Positions 15,001 to 26,411 of a DNA stretch of 64,000 bases are shown in pieces (position 1 is the stretch's first letter; each line of letters opens with the position of its first letter). This stretch comes from Eutypa lata (taxonomy: Eukaryota; Ascomycota; Sordariomycetes; Xylariales; Diatrypaceae): assembly GCA_022661535.1 (NCBI GenBank), contig JAKULF010000016.1, positions 62,001 to 126,000 of the forward strand, written 5' to 3'. Position numbers and translations under genes: made by a program. A model generated the notes under the pieces. The model had not been told where the DNA came from, searched no databases, and saw nothing but the letters and a program-made list of their open reading frames with translations.

Positions 15001-18000
15001 AGTGGGACCTAACCACAAGCCCTATTGATTGGAGGAATGACTCCAAGGCTGCATTATCTAGTGATGCTGGGGTTGCTGTCTTAGACTCAGAACCAAGTTC
15101 TATGTCTTCTGAATGGGATGGTAATTGCACAAAGATCAAGAAACCATGGGGGTCAATAAACCGCTTAGCATTGTTGAGAGCGGATTCCAGCTGCCTATAA
15201 TCGGTTGATGGCGTACGGAAAACAACGAGATCGAACTTTGCGTCTAGGCTAAAGGGTTCTTTCCCAGCAGACATGATGTCATAGATATGGAACTCTGCTC
15301 CATGAATTCCCTGTAGCCGTCTTTGGGTGTCAATCAAATGTTCTGCTGTGCTTGAAGTTGATACATATCTGCGAAAGGGTGGAAAGTGGGAGATAGGTGT
15401 TGTGTCATCCTCCTGGCGGGTTTCTTGATCGTGAGTACACAAATTCAAGTCAAGAACACATGCGTTCGCCAATTTATGGCCTAATAGTGATATTAGATAA
15501 GCCGCCGAAGGAGGGAGGTGAAGCCATTTTGATAAATTCGTGGCTTCATGATCTGAGTGTAGGACGTATTCAATGTCTCTCGTCTGTAGGAGGGAAATGT
15601 CTGGCTTCCACTGCGATCTCATCAATGTGTGAGAGATCTCCTTAGTCTCTGGGACGTGAAGTGTCCTATATTGTAAGCCTTGAATCTTTGTAATAAGGCT
15701 GTTGTCGTCCTCATTGAAGATGTCGGCGTTTGACACATAGTTCTGCACCTTATCGGGTCTTCCAGTGGTAAAGGTAGAATTGGTCACGGCAATTAAACCA
15801 TCCTGTACTCTAGCACTGGGGTTGATCAATATTTCGTCAATCAAATAAGGCATAAGCGCCTTTTCGATTAGAGTTCGATGTCCTTGGTAAAGGGATGGAA
15901 TTCCTGCTTGAAAGAAACTATCAAAGACGGATGGGTGAATGACATATTTGGATTCATTGGCAAGTGTCTCAGAACCTCTCAGCCGTATCTTAGCCCGATT
16001 TGTCCTTTGTCCATGAGTAGATTCGATTTCGATCAAATTCTGGAAACTAGGACCGAAATTGAACCCCACACTCTTCATGGACTTGTACCAAAGACTCGCT
16101 GGTGTGGGATACTGAAGTGGTACAATAGCAGAGGGATCATGACTGGCTTTTACTAGTATCCGAATGAAACCAGTGCAATGTTTGCTCCAGGTATAGTCCT
16201 TGAGTGTGAAAATTCTGAAATGGAACCAGGTCTCTTCTTGGCCCTGGGAGGGGTTGAGGAAGAGGTATAGATGATGATCGGTGTTCTCTTCAATGACGAG
16301 AGCGCGGAGGAATCGTACGTCCCTAAGCCGGTACGACGCGTGAGATATATCCTGAATACCGGCGAATAACTCCATACTAGAACATTCCGCCGTTTGAAAC
16401 ATGGCCTCTATGGCCATGGCGATGTATGCTGACGCTGGAAAGACAACATCTGCACCAATCATATGGTCTCTAACCCAAGGTACGTTTTTAAGGCGAAGAA
16501 TCCTCCTCCAAGATGGTGCATTCCAGGATGTACCGAGCACCTTAGTACCAAGGAGGTCATGCACTGGGAAAGGCCGATATCTCCAGTCTTTACTGGATAG
16601 ACTTTCATGCCAATACTTAACCGAATGGTTCCATTGGTAGTTAGGTAGGTCAACGATGACCCGGTGCTTCGATAGAGGGTCAATGCCATTAACTTTCATC
16701 AGGTCAACGTTAATACCGGAAATAAATAGTTTTCCTGCTAAATTGTATAAGGCCTTCGTGGGGTCTGAGTCTCTGTGGAAAGCAGCAGTATACTCGATGG
16801 ACGCTATCTCTTGACTCAATACCTGCTTGATTTGGTTTATAGGACCTGCTAGGGCACCACTCGGCCCTATCTCAATGATAAAATTCGACCCCCCATGCTT
16901 GATCATGGAAGTTATGCCTTGTTCAAAAAGGACGGGCGATGTCATATTTGCTACCCAATATGAGGAATCACAACCCTCGTGCAATAGACTCCCATGTACT
17001 GTGGAGAAGAATGGAACATTGTTAATGACCCGATCCGATGATAGTCCCGGGCAATGGTATTCGAGAAGGGTTCGGTAGTATGTTGCAATATTCTTCATGT
17101 ACTCGGAATGATACGCGAGATTTACCATCAAGAGGCGTGCGAAATGCCCGCTGTCCTTTAGAGCATTTTGGATACCGTTGAGATCGTGCACTCTTCCGGA
17201 GAGTGTTAGGCTTTTAGGGCTGTTTCTGCAGGCAATTCTGACTCCCGGATATAGGTCCAAATACTGCTGAGCTTCTTCTGGATGAAGGCCGACAGCAAGC
17301 ATTCCATACTCGTCTTGCTGTTTAACGTGCATATCACTGGCTGATTTTCCACGTAGATATGCGACCTTGATCGCCTCCTCCTGTGATAGTACTCCCGCTG
17401 CAACTGCCGCCGCAATCTCGCCAGATGAATGGCCAACCACTCCAGAGGGCTGTACTCCCCAATCCTTGAGCACTTCTAGTAGACCTAATTGTAGAGCGGT
17501 AACGAGAGGCTGAGAGAATTCCGGGAGGCGCATATGTTCGGTTGAACGTGGTTCAGTAAGTTCGTTCATGAGACTCCAGGAGGGTGGTTCCGACATGCGT
17601 TGGAGTGATTGATCTAGGTACTGGATAACCTTTCTCGCAACGGGAAACTGTTGGATAAGACTACGGCCCATCTGCGGCCACTGTGCACCTTGTCCAGTAA
17701 AGACAAAGCCAACTCGAGGAGTTGGGCCAAGCTTGCCGTATGAAATGTTCTTCTCCATGAATCTACAGCCGTTTGAAACAGCATATGCACGGTAAAAATG
17801 GTGTGTTCGTCTTTTACTCAATGTATATGCCAAATCAGCAGACTTGATATTCACTGCAGGGTTGGAAAGGTGACGGATGTTCTCATTCATATATGCCCGT
17901 AAGGACATCTCGTCATTCGCAGAGAAAACCAATAGCCGTCGGACATCGTCTTCATTATCCTCGGTGAAAAGATCATTACTTTTGGTATCATATGAGGTGG

Positions 18001-19576
18001 TACTCCTTGCTTCATAATCTAAGAGTAGAATGCTGGGATGTTCGACAATAGCGTGCGCATTGGATCCGCCGTACCCAAATGAGTTTACACTGGCTCGGCG
18101 AATAGATTTGTGTGGCCATGCGATAGCGGATTTCGAAGGGATAACCTTAGAGGCGTGGAAGTCAATGTTTGGGTTAGGTATATCGAAAGTTGGGTTCCCC
18201 GGGATGGTACCACGTTCAACGGTCAAGATTGTTTTGATCATTCCGGAAATGCCAGCTGCTGGCTCCGAGTGCCCGATATTGCTCTTCACGGAGCCAATAT
18301 GCAAAGGGGTATTGATAGACCGACTAGAGGAGAAAACAGACGAAGCTGCTTTGCACTCTATCGGATCCCCGGCCAGCGTTCCAGTGCCATGACACTCGAG
18401 GTATGCCGTATCTTGAAAGCGGGAAATGCCTGCCCTTGTATAGGCTCTTCGTATCGCAAGGGCCTGGGCATCTGCACTTGGACTGGCAATTCCCGGTGTC
18501 CATCCATCGCTGTTAGTTGACGTGCCACGTATAACAGCCCGAATTGGATCCCCATCTCGTACTGCATCATCTAGACGCTTTAAAATGAGAGTATTGATAG
18601 CTTCAGCTTTGATATAACCATCTGCGCGTGCATCGAAGGTCCAACATCTCCCAGATGGAGACGCAGCAGATGTCATGGCACTACACTAATATTTAGTAAT
18701 CATTCTATTCTGTAATGGATGAATAAGAAATAACCCTAGTCCCTCTCTGGAGAAGGCTTCACTAAGGTAAAGGTAGAAACCCGGGGAGGGGGGTTAGAAA
18801 ATAAATTTAGGGCTCTCTTACTGCTGGTCCATGTTATGCTCTGGGCTCATGTATAAGTTACACCCTGCCACGATGGCGCCATCTGCATCCCTAGAATCAA
18901 GATATCTACAGGCCAAGTCTACAGATATTAGACTTCCTGAACAAGCAGTATCAATGGTCATACTATAGCTGTGTTAGTGTGCGGCGTTCATGCCTTAAGC
19001 CCTTTTCTCTCACCTTGGCCCTTTGATATCAAGGAAGTGACTAATTCGATTACTCAGCATGGCTCGACCGGAGCCTACGGTAAAGCTCGGGGTCCGATCT
19101 TCTGGATCTCGTGTCTGTATATCGCTGTAGTCTGAAGAGGTATCTTAGCAAATAGTTAGTAGTTCCACTAGATTAAACATACCGGATGCATATGACCCTA
19201 CAAAGCAGCCAAACAACTTAGATTTAACCTCCTCCAAACTTAGGCCCGCGTTCTCGAGCCCCTCATACACCACCTCCAATAGCTGTCTCTGTTGAGGATC
19301 CATCGAGATTGCGTCGACCTGCGAGAGCCCGAAGAATCCTGCGTCGATGTCTTTAGGGTCAACATCGATGAACATACCGCCAGGCGACCTCATAGTCCAT
19401 GGACGTAAGGTCCCATCGTAGTGACCTTTCAGATCAAACCTTGAAGGAGGTGGATGTGTGTCAGCGACCTGGCCATCTAACAAGAACCTCCAGAAGCTTT
19501 CAGGAGAATTGCAGCCGCCAGGTAGACGGCATGCTAACCCGATAACGGCAATGGGCGTTTGATGGGTGCTCGTCAT
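12054..19576 (-). CDS. highly reducing polyketide synthase (KS-AT-DH-psiMT-ER-KR-ACP)
   Basis: Iterative type I PKS expected to build a reduced acyl chain from acetyl and malonyl units. Six exons by eye: 19576-19183, 19131-19014, 18962-18822, 18680-14207, 14150-12966, 12914-12054 (2390 aa). KS has DTACSGS (C178), HGTGT (H315) and NIGH (H355). AT begins near 540 with GHSSG (S636). DH begins near 925 with the catalytic His in [12 protein letters not shown] (H957). Residues about 1260-1500 sit where a C-methyltransferase belongs but show no SAM motif. ER (about 1680-2000) has [11 protein letters not shown] and [13 protein letters not shown] (about 2015-2290) has a variant [12 protein letters not shown] loop but retains the SS...NYAAGN residues. 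ACP carries YGIDSL (S2343). There is no thioesterase or reductase, so release needs a partner; two acyl-transfer candidates lie nearby. An upstream in-frame ATG at 19624 is possible. Confidence 0.93.
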
Positions 19577-20021
19577 CGTGTCTGAACTAGCAGATAATAC
19601 ACTTAGAGATGAGAATATAGGCAACTGCGGGAATCTGAATGTACACAGTAGGATAGGTAATCATGCTTAAGTCTACCACTGCGACTCTGGGGCTACCGTA
19701 TGATATGGTAGATGTACACTAGGATACAATGCTGCAGCAACGTATGAGAATTCCTGAATCAAAGTTAGGACGGGTACCAGTCATAGTACACTGATGAGCG
19801 ACAAAGCCTGTGCAATTTGCAGCTGTATTTCCTACTTATTACTTCTATTTGTCTACTAGGTACATACTCGGAAATGTTAAACTTATATACCACAATTACG
19901 TATATTGCTGGGGAGACGATATGGGCTGATAAGCATGCAAACCATAGGGTTGATGGTAAAACCAAACCCAGGCTGACAGCGAGCCTTACATCATATGTCC
20001 AATGTTCGACATATTACTATT
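19577..20021. other. PKS 5' region up to the transposon
   Basis: Contains the PKS promoter. No clear TATA motif or regulator site was recognised before the inverted repeat begins at 20022. Confidence 0.5.
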
Positions 20022-20158
20022 ACTTCGAATCAAAGTATCTTTCTTCATATCTGGCCTTAGCATAACGCAGGTAATTTTATATGGCAACTTTCAACTACTT
20101 TATTATCTTAAATATTTTATTTTTATATAACCTTTTTAATATTACGAATAAAGCTTTT
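20022..20158 (+). repeat. left terminal inverted repeat
   Basis: Arm of about 137 bp that pairs with 24101-24236. It is conserved from ACTTCGAATCAAAG through CGCAGGTAATTTT and TTTATTATCTTAAA to AATATTACGAATAAAGC. Its sequence stays non-AT-only just over the outer 70 bp. Confidence 0.85.
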
Positions 20159-20159
20159 A

Positions 20160-23100
20160 CGATAAGATTTTTACTTTATTTTAATATTTTAATGCTTTTT
20201 TTTTAATATTTTTTTCGCTTAAATTACGTTTTATTTTTCGTTAATTCGATAAATTTAATCGAATTTTTTTTAAATTATTTAATTAAATGCGTTTTTTTTT
20301 AAAATAAATTTAAATTAACGAAATAATAAACGAATAATTTAAAATCTTTTTATAAATTAATTTTACGATATTTTTTAAATATAAATATAAATTAATTACG
20401 CGAATAATAATATTATAATTAAAAGTTTAAATAATTTTTTTAATAATAAAAAAAACGACTTTTATTATATAATTATTATTAAATATATAATTATTTCGAT
20501 ATAAATTAATAAATTTATAATTAAAAAATTAAAAAAAAAATTATAAAAAGTTAATAAATAACTTTTTCGAAAAAATAATATAAAAAAGTTATTAAAAATA
20601 ATATTAAAAAAATAATATTAAAAATAATCGTTTTAATATTATTATTTTAATATTTAATAAATAAAATAAAAATAAAATTTAAAAAATAAAAAATAAAAAT
20701 AAAGTCGAAATTATTAATTAATTTCGATATCGTAAAGTTATTTTTAAAATTAAACTTTTAATTAACTTTATAATTTTATTTAATTTTTTTATTAACTTTT
20801 TATTTTTATTTTTATTTATTAAATTAAGTTTTTATATTTTAAATTAAATAAAAATAATAATTAATAATAAAATTTTAAAATAATAATTTAAAAACATTTA
20901 ATTTTTTAAATTAATATATTTTAATTAATTTTAAAACGAAATTATAAATATTTATTTATTATAAAATAATAAAGATTTTATTATAAATCGCGTATAAACT
21001 TATATAAAAACGAAATTAAAAAGCTTTTATAAATTAATATATAATTATATTTTTATTTAATTAAAAAAGTTTATTAAACGTTAAAAACTTTTATACAAAG
21101 TTATTTTATATTTTTTATTTTTTTATTTATATAAATAATTTTATATTAAATATTTATTTAATTTCGTTTTAAATTATTTTATTATATATAATATAATATT
21201 TATAACGATTATTTATAAATTTAATTTTTAACTTTAATAAACGTTATTTATCTTTATTACTTTTTATTTTAATAATAATAATAAACGTTTATTTAAATTA
21301 TTTAAATTACGTTATAACGTTTAATTTTATAAAGCGCTTATTACTTTAACGTTATATTTTTTATAATACGAAAATAATTCTTTTAATGATTTTTTTAAAA
21401 ATTATATAAAAGTTATAACTTTTATATTTTATATTTTTATTATTATTATTATTATAATTTTTAAATAAAAGAATTAAATTATAAAGTATTTTTTTAAATT
21501 TATATTTAATATAATTTAAAAAATATAAATAAATTTAATTATTTTTTTAATTTATAAATTAAATTATTATTATTAAAATTATATTAAAAAAAATTAATAT
21601 AAATATATTAAATAAAAAACGATATAATACGAAAATATATAATAAAATAATAATTATTAATTTTTATATATAAAAAGTTTATTTTTCGAAAAAGAAATTT
21701 ATATATAAAAAAATAAACTTTAATTTAATATAAAAATAAATAATTAAAAATTAATTAAATAACTTTAATAATTAAAATAATAAACTTTTATAACGTTATA
21801 ATTATAATATTAATAATAATATAAATAAATTATTTAATAAATTATTTAATAAGTTTTTTATTAATTAAAATTAATATATATATTAAAAATAATTAATATT
21901 TTATTATATTTTTTATTATAATAAATAATTATAATAATTATTAACTTAAACTTTTTATTATATCGTTATTATAAAAATTTATAAGTTTAAAAATAACTTT
22001 TATTAATAATTATTAATTTAATTTATTTATTCGAAATTTATTTTTTATAATATTTAAAAGTATTAATAAAAATAATATATTAAAAGATATTTATTAAAAA
22101 TTTATTATTACGTAATATATAAATTTAAAAGAAATTAAATTTTTATACGAAGTTTTTATTTTATTTTAATTATTACGATTAAATAAATACGACATTTTTT
22201 AAATAAATAATTTAAGTTAAAAAAATAAAAATAAAAATTTATAAATTATTTCGATTATATTTTAAAAATAATATTAAAAAAACTTTTAAATTAAAATATA
22301 TATTTAATAATAATTTTAAAATTAAATTTATAAATTTAAATAAATAAATATATTTATATTTATTTTTAAATTATATAAAGTTTATAAAAATTATTATTTA
22401 ATTAATAATTTTTATATTATCGTAAACGAATAATTATAATATATATAAGTCGATTTATATTTATATAATAATTTATTTAATATTTCGATTTAATTTATTA
22501 TATTAAAATATAATTATAATATATACGTAATATTATTATATATTTATAAAAATATAAAAATTATTAATTAAATAATAATTTTTATAAATTTAATTATTTT
22601 TAATAATTATTTTTTTAATATATCTTTTTATAATAATATAAATATAATTAATTATTTAAAAATTTATTAATTTATTAATATTTTAATAAATATTTAATTT
22701 TTTTTAATAATAATATAATTTATTATAAATTTTATTTAAAATAATAATTTCTTTTATTAATTTAAAAAATAAAAATTATAAAAATATATACGTTTAATAT
22801 TTTAAAATAATATTATTTAAAAAAAATAAAGTTTAAAAAAAATTATAATTAATTTAATAAATTAAAGTTTTTATAATAATTATTTAATAAGTTATTTTTT
22901 ATATTATATAAAAAAAAATTATAATAATAAATTAAAATTTTTATAATAATTATTTAATAATTTATTTTTCGTATTATATATTATTTATTTTTTAATAAAT
23001 TTTAATTAATATATATCGTTTTAAAATAATTTTTTATATTATTCGTAAAATTATTAATTTTTATTACGTAATTTAATAAAAAATTATTAAATTATTCGTT

Positions 23101-24100
23101 ATTAATAAATTTTTTTTTTTATATTTATTATAACGATATATATATTTTTTTAAATTATCGAAAAATGTTTTAATAAAGTTAAATTTAAATAAATAAAATA
23201 ATAAATATTATAACTTTATATTACTTTATAAGTAAAAGTTATATATTTTTTAAAATTAATAAAAATTAACGTTATTTATTATTAATATTAAATAAAGTTT
23301 TAAAAAATATTTTTTAAAAAAAATATTTTATTTTTTAATTATAAAATAAAGTTATTATAAATTAAAAATTTTTAATATACGAAGTTATTAAGTATATTAT
23401 TAATAATTAACGTTAGTAAAATATTAAAGCAACGATTACGCTTAAGTTTTTTTTTATAAAAAAAGTTAAACTTTTTAATATTTAATTAATATAACGATTT
23501 ATATTTTTTTATTTTTTTTTAATTTATTATAAATAATAAATATATTTAAAATATAATTATAAATTTTATAAAAATAATAAAGTTATTAATTTTTATTTAT
23601 TTAAATAATTTTTATTTTTAATTTTTTATTAAATTAATTCGTTATTTTTAAATATTTAAATATAATATTAATAATTATATATATATTATAAATTTTAACG
23701 AAAAATTATTATATTTTATTAAAATATAAATTAAACTTAAAAGTTAATTTATTTAATAATTATTAAATAAAAAATTAATATAAAACTTTAATTTAAATAT
23801 TATATATACGTTTAATATTTATAAAAATAACTTTAATACGTTTTAATAATAATAATTTATATTATTAATTAAAAAGCGCTTAATTATTTTATATTATAAT
23901 CGATATTAATTAATTATATATATAATAACTTTAAATCGTTTATTTAATTAAATATTCGTAAAAATATTTTTAATAATTATAATTAAAAAGTTAAATTTTT
24001 TAAATATAATAAAGCGTTTATTATATTTAATTTTTATATCGTTAATAATTAAAAGATTAATTATTTTAAAACTTCGCGATTCGTTTAAATTAGCTATAAA
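20160..24100. repeat. AT-rich RIP island
   Basis: Nearly 4 kb in which G and C are rare and occur chiefly as CG, AG or CT dinucleotides; runs of A and T dominate. No frame over 60 codons survives on either strand. This is the interior of the inverted-repeat element. Confidence 0.85.
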
Positions 24101-24236
24101 AAAGCTTTATTCGTAATATTAAAAGGGTTATATAAAAATAAAGTCTTTAAGATAATAAAGTGGTTAAAAGCTGCTATACAAAATTACCTGCGTTGCGCTA
24201 AGGCCAGATGTAAAGAAAGACACTTTGATTCGAAGT
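24101..24236 (-). repeat. right terminal inverted repeat
   Basis: Reverse complement of the left arm. It keeps more C/G than the left arm at the differing sites (for example GCGCAACGCAGG against GCATAACGCAGG), so it is probably closer to the ancestral sequence. Confidence 0.85.
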
Positions 24237-24642
24237 GACAGTACATCCCATATTACGAATGTGCAGAAAGCTATATAATGGTCTTAACTAAGTAGTATAT
24301 AGTACGCAAGTCAAGGTAGTAATAAAAATTCAATTGCCGACTGCCAACTGTGCATCATACCAAAGACCGGCTTCTAATGAGTAAGAAAATTACATAATAT
24401 GTAAGATACAAAGCAGGATTGCGGCGTAAAATAAGTATAATGTCAGAATATGATGCGAGGGTTAAGCTTCCAACGTCATTCCAGATCTGAGTTGGGGGCT
24501 TAGCAAACCCCTGCACTCGGAAACTCGACCCCTGTCTAGTTTCTCCTATAGTGCTACTTTGTCTACCTCCCCAGTTCCTTTGCGTTTCCTTAACCAATGG
24601 GCTACTTACCATCGGCCACCTCAAATCATCCAACGCGTTAAA
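24237..24642. other. 5' region of the hydrolase gene
   Basis: Gap between the transposon and the start codon at 24643. No defined promoter motif was recognised. Confidence 0.5.
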
Positions 24643-25896
24643 ATGTCTTATCACGAAACTACATTCAGAACAATTGACGGCACAGAGCTTCATGGACGAG
24701 TATACCCGACATCACAGCCAGGGCCAGGGTTAGTGTTGTGTCCAGGGGTAAGTCGTTTAGTTTCTCTATCTCTATCGCGATTTCAATATTCAACGGATAT
24801 GTTACAGCATAATAGTGAGAGTCGAGCAAGAAAAGAGCTGTAGCAGCAGACGGGGAGATTATTTGTGGAATGGCTTTTATTGTATTCGTTGTTGCCCAAG
24901 CGCGCCCCCGAGACAATGCCATATCTCAACATCTCGCTTCCTACACCTGATAGCCTATTATTTCAAATACTCAACACGACCTCTCCTCTCAATATCTCCA
25001 AAGCATGTGCCGTTCATAACTTAGGTGTTTAGTTCAATTGCGTCCTGACCATGTTAAACCTTCCTGAATGCGCGGTGGCGCTGCAGAAATGCGGTATAAC
25101 AGCGCTCCTGTACGACCCCCGGAACACAGGCGCCAGCGGCGGTAATCCCCGCAACGATATCGGCCCTCCTCAATCAGTCGGTGACATTTCAGATGCTTTG
25201 ACCTATCTACTCACATTACCCTCTGTTGACCCCACGCAAGTCGGGTTATTTGGCATATCTTTCGGTGGTAGTGTCGCTCTTAGTGCGTCTGCCCTAGACA
25301 TGCGACTATCCTTCACAATTGCCGTCGCACCCTTGACTGATTTTGATTTCATTTCTCTATCACAACGTAAACGAGTTCTTAAGAGGTGTATGATGGATCG
25401 AGAGTCCCAAGTTCTCGGTAACAAACCATTCAATGTTCCTGTTATAAACAAAGAGGGCGAGAACGCGGTTGGGTTCGGGCACGGGATCGATAAAGATCGT
25501 TACGGAAAACTAGTTCGAGATGGACGAGAGATTGCACCAGGACATGTCAACTCCGTGACGCTAATGACATACTATAAACTTGCTATGTGGACTCCCTGGC
25601 CACTTTGGAAGCGCCTTGGCTCAGGAAGTGCGGAGACTGCAGGAGAAGGGATACTGAAGGGGTTGAAAGGTGCTTTGTTTATTGTTCCAGGGATGGATAA
25701 GATGAGTTATCCAGAACTGCAAAAGAAATATTATCATGAAATCGAGAATCAGATTGGATTCCAGAAACGATTAATTGAGGTTGACGGGGCGGAACACGAA
25801 GATATTCTTGGGGAGAAGTATCTTGATTGGTTAGTTGAGGGCATCACAAGCTTTATAAAAGAAGTAGTGAACCGACCTAGTAACAGAGGCTCTTAA
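24643..25896 (+). CDS. alpha/beta hydrolase, polyketide-transferase type
   Basis: Resembles the fungal PKS-associated alpha/beta hydrolases (as in the fumagillin and brefeldin clusters) that take the acyl chain from a thioesterase-less HR-PKS and transfer or hydrolyse it. Exons 24643-24747 and 25033-25896 give 322 aa. Splicing joins GPGLVLCPG to FNCVLTMLNLPECA, matching the PGFN(x)V(x)EM(x)LPE motif of the group. YDPRNTGASGG and the nucleophile elbow FGISFGG (S111) follow; D257 (VPGMDK) and H290 (GAEHED) are the likely other triad residues. No signal peptide. The intron is long (285 bp) for this genome and could hide another splice form. It is the nearest gene to the PKS apart from the transposon, consistent with a joint role in product release. 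Confidence 0.85.
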
Positions 25897-26411
25897 ATTA
25901 TTACAGAGAGCTCGAAGAGTAGAGAACATAGATAGGGAAGTAGCGGTTCACTGTCAGGACGACAAATCATTCTGTTTATTTATGAAATGCAAATGCAACG
26001 AGGCGTGATGATTGTTTACTTATCTCTTTGATGTTTCTAACACTTTAATACGTCCATTACTTTCGGGATCATACATTCTGTGTCCACAGCTGATAGATAG
26101 TCAAGTTGTCCCCTAGCAGTTTCCTCACTAGCCTTTCTAGCCGACTTCATACTAAGGGGTTTTACTCCATTTTCCGCAGTCTAAAAGCCTAACCAGTGAG
26201 ACAGACACGCGCGTATATATATCTCTTGTATTTTGGAGAACAAGTCCTTATGTACATGCGAGATTGGTTCTGGTTGCAATATGAGGAACTATGTTGGAAT
26301 GGTGGTTATAATCATGGGCAGTTCATGGGTAGTTCTCTATTCATCCTGCAGCCCTGTTGACCCTTCGATGATTTACTTGATTGCGCATTAAACGTACTAA
26401 TGATATCTAAT
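25897..26411. other. intergenic, convergent 3' region
   Basis: Gap between convergent hydrolase and P450 genes; a short (TA)n run lies near 26210-26222. Nothing else seen. Confidence 0.55.

Larger units (their letters stand above)
20022..24236. mobile_element. RIP-degraded TIR DNA transposon, about 4.2 kb
   Basis: A block whose two ends are near-identical inverted repeats of about 135 bp, while the interior is almost pure A/T without any open frame. The left end begins ACTTCGAATCAAAGTATC and continues through CTGGCCTTAGCATAACGCAGG; the right end read in reverse gives ACTTCGAATCAAAGTGTC and CTGGCCTTAGCGCAACGCAGG. Differences between arms are almost all transitions. The few interior C and G bases sit mostly in CG, AG or CT context, with CA/TG nearly absent, as expected after repeat-induced point mutation. 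The family cannot be told because coding capacity is erased. No clear target-site duplication was found. Confidence 0.85.

Noticed and set aside
20160..24100. Idea that the AT block is a centromere or inserted mitochondrial DNA
   Set aside because: It is bounded by precise inverted repeats with transition differences, and no mitochondrial genes or RNAs are visible.
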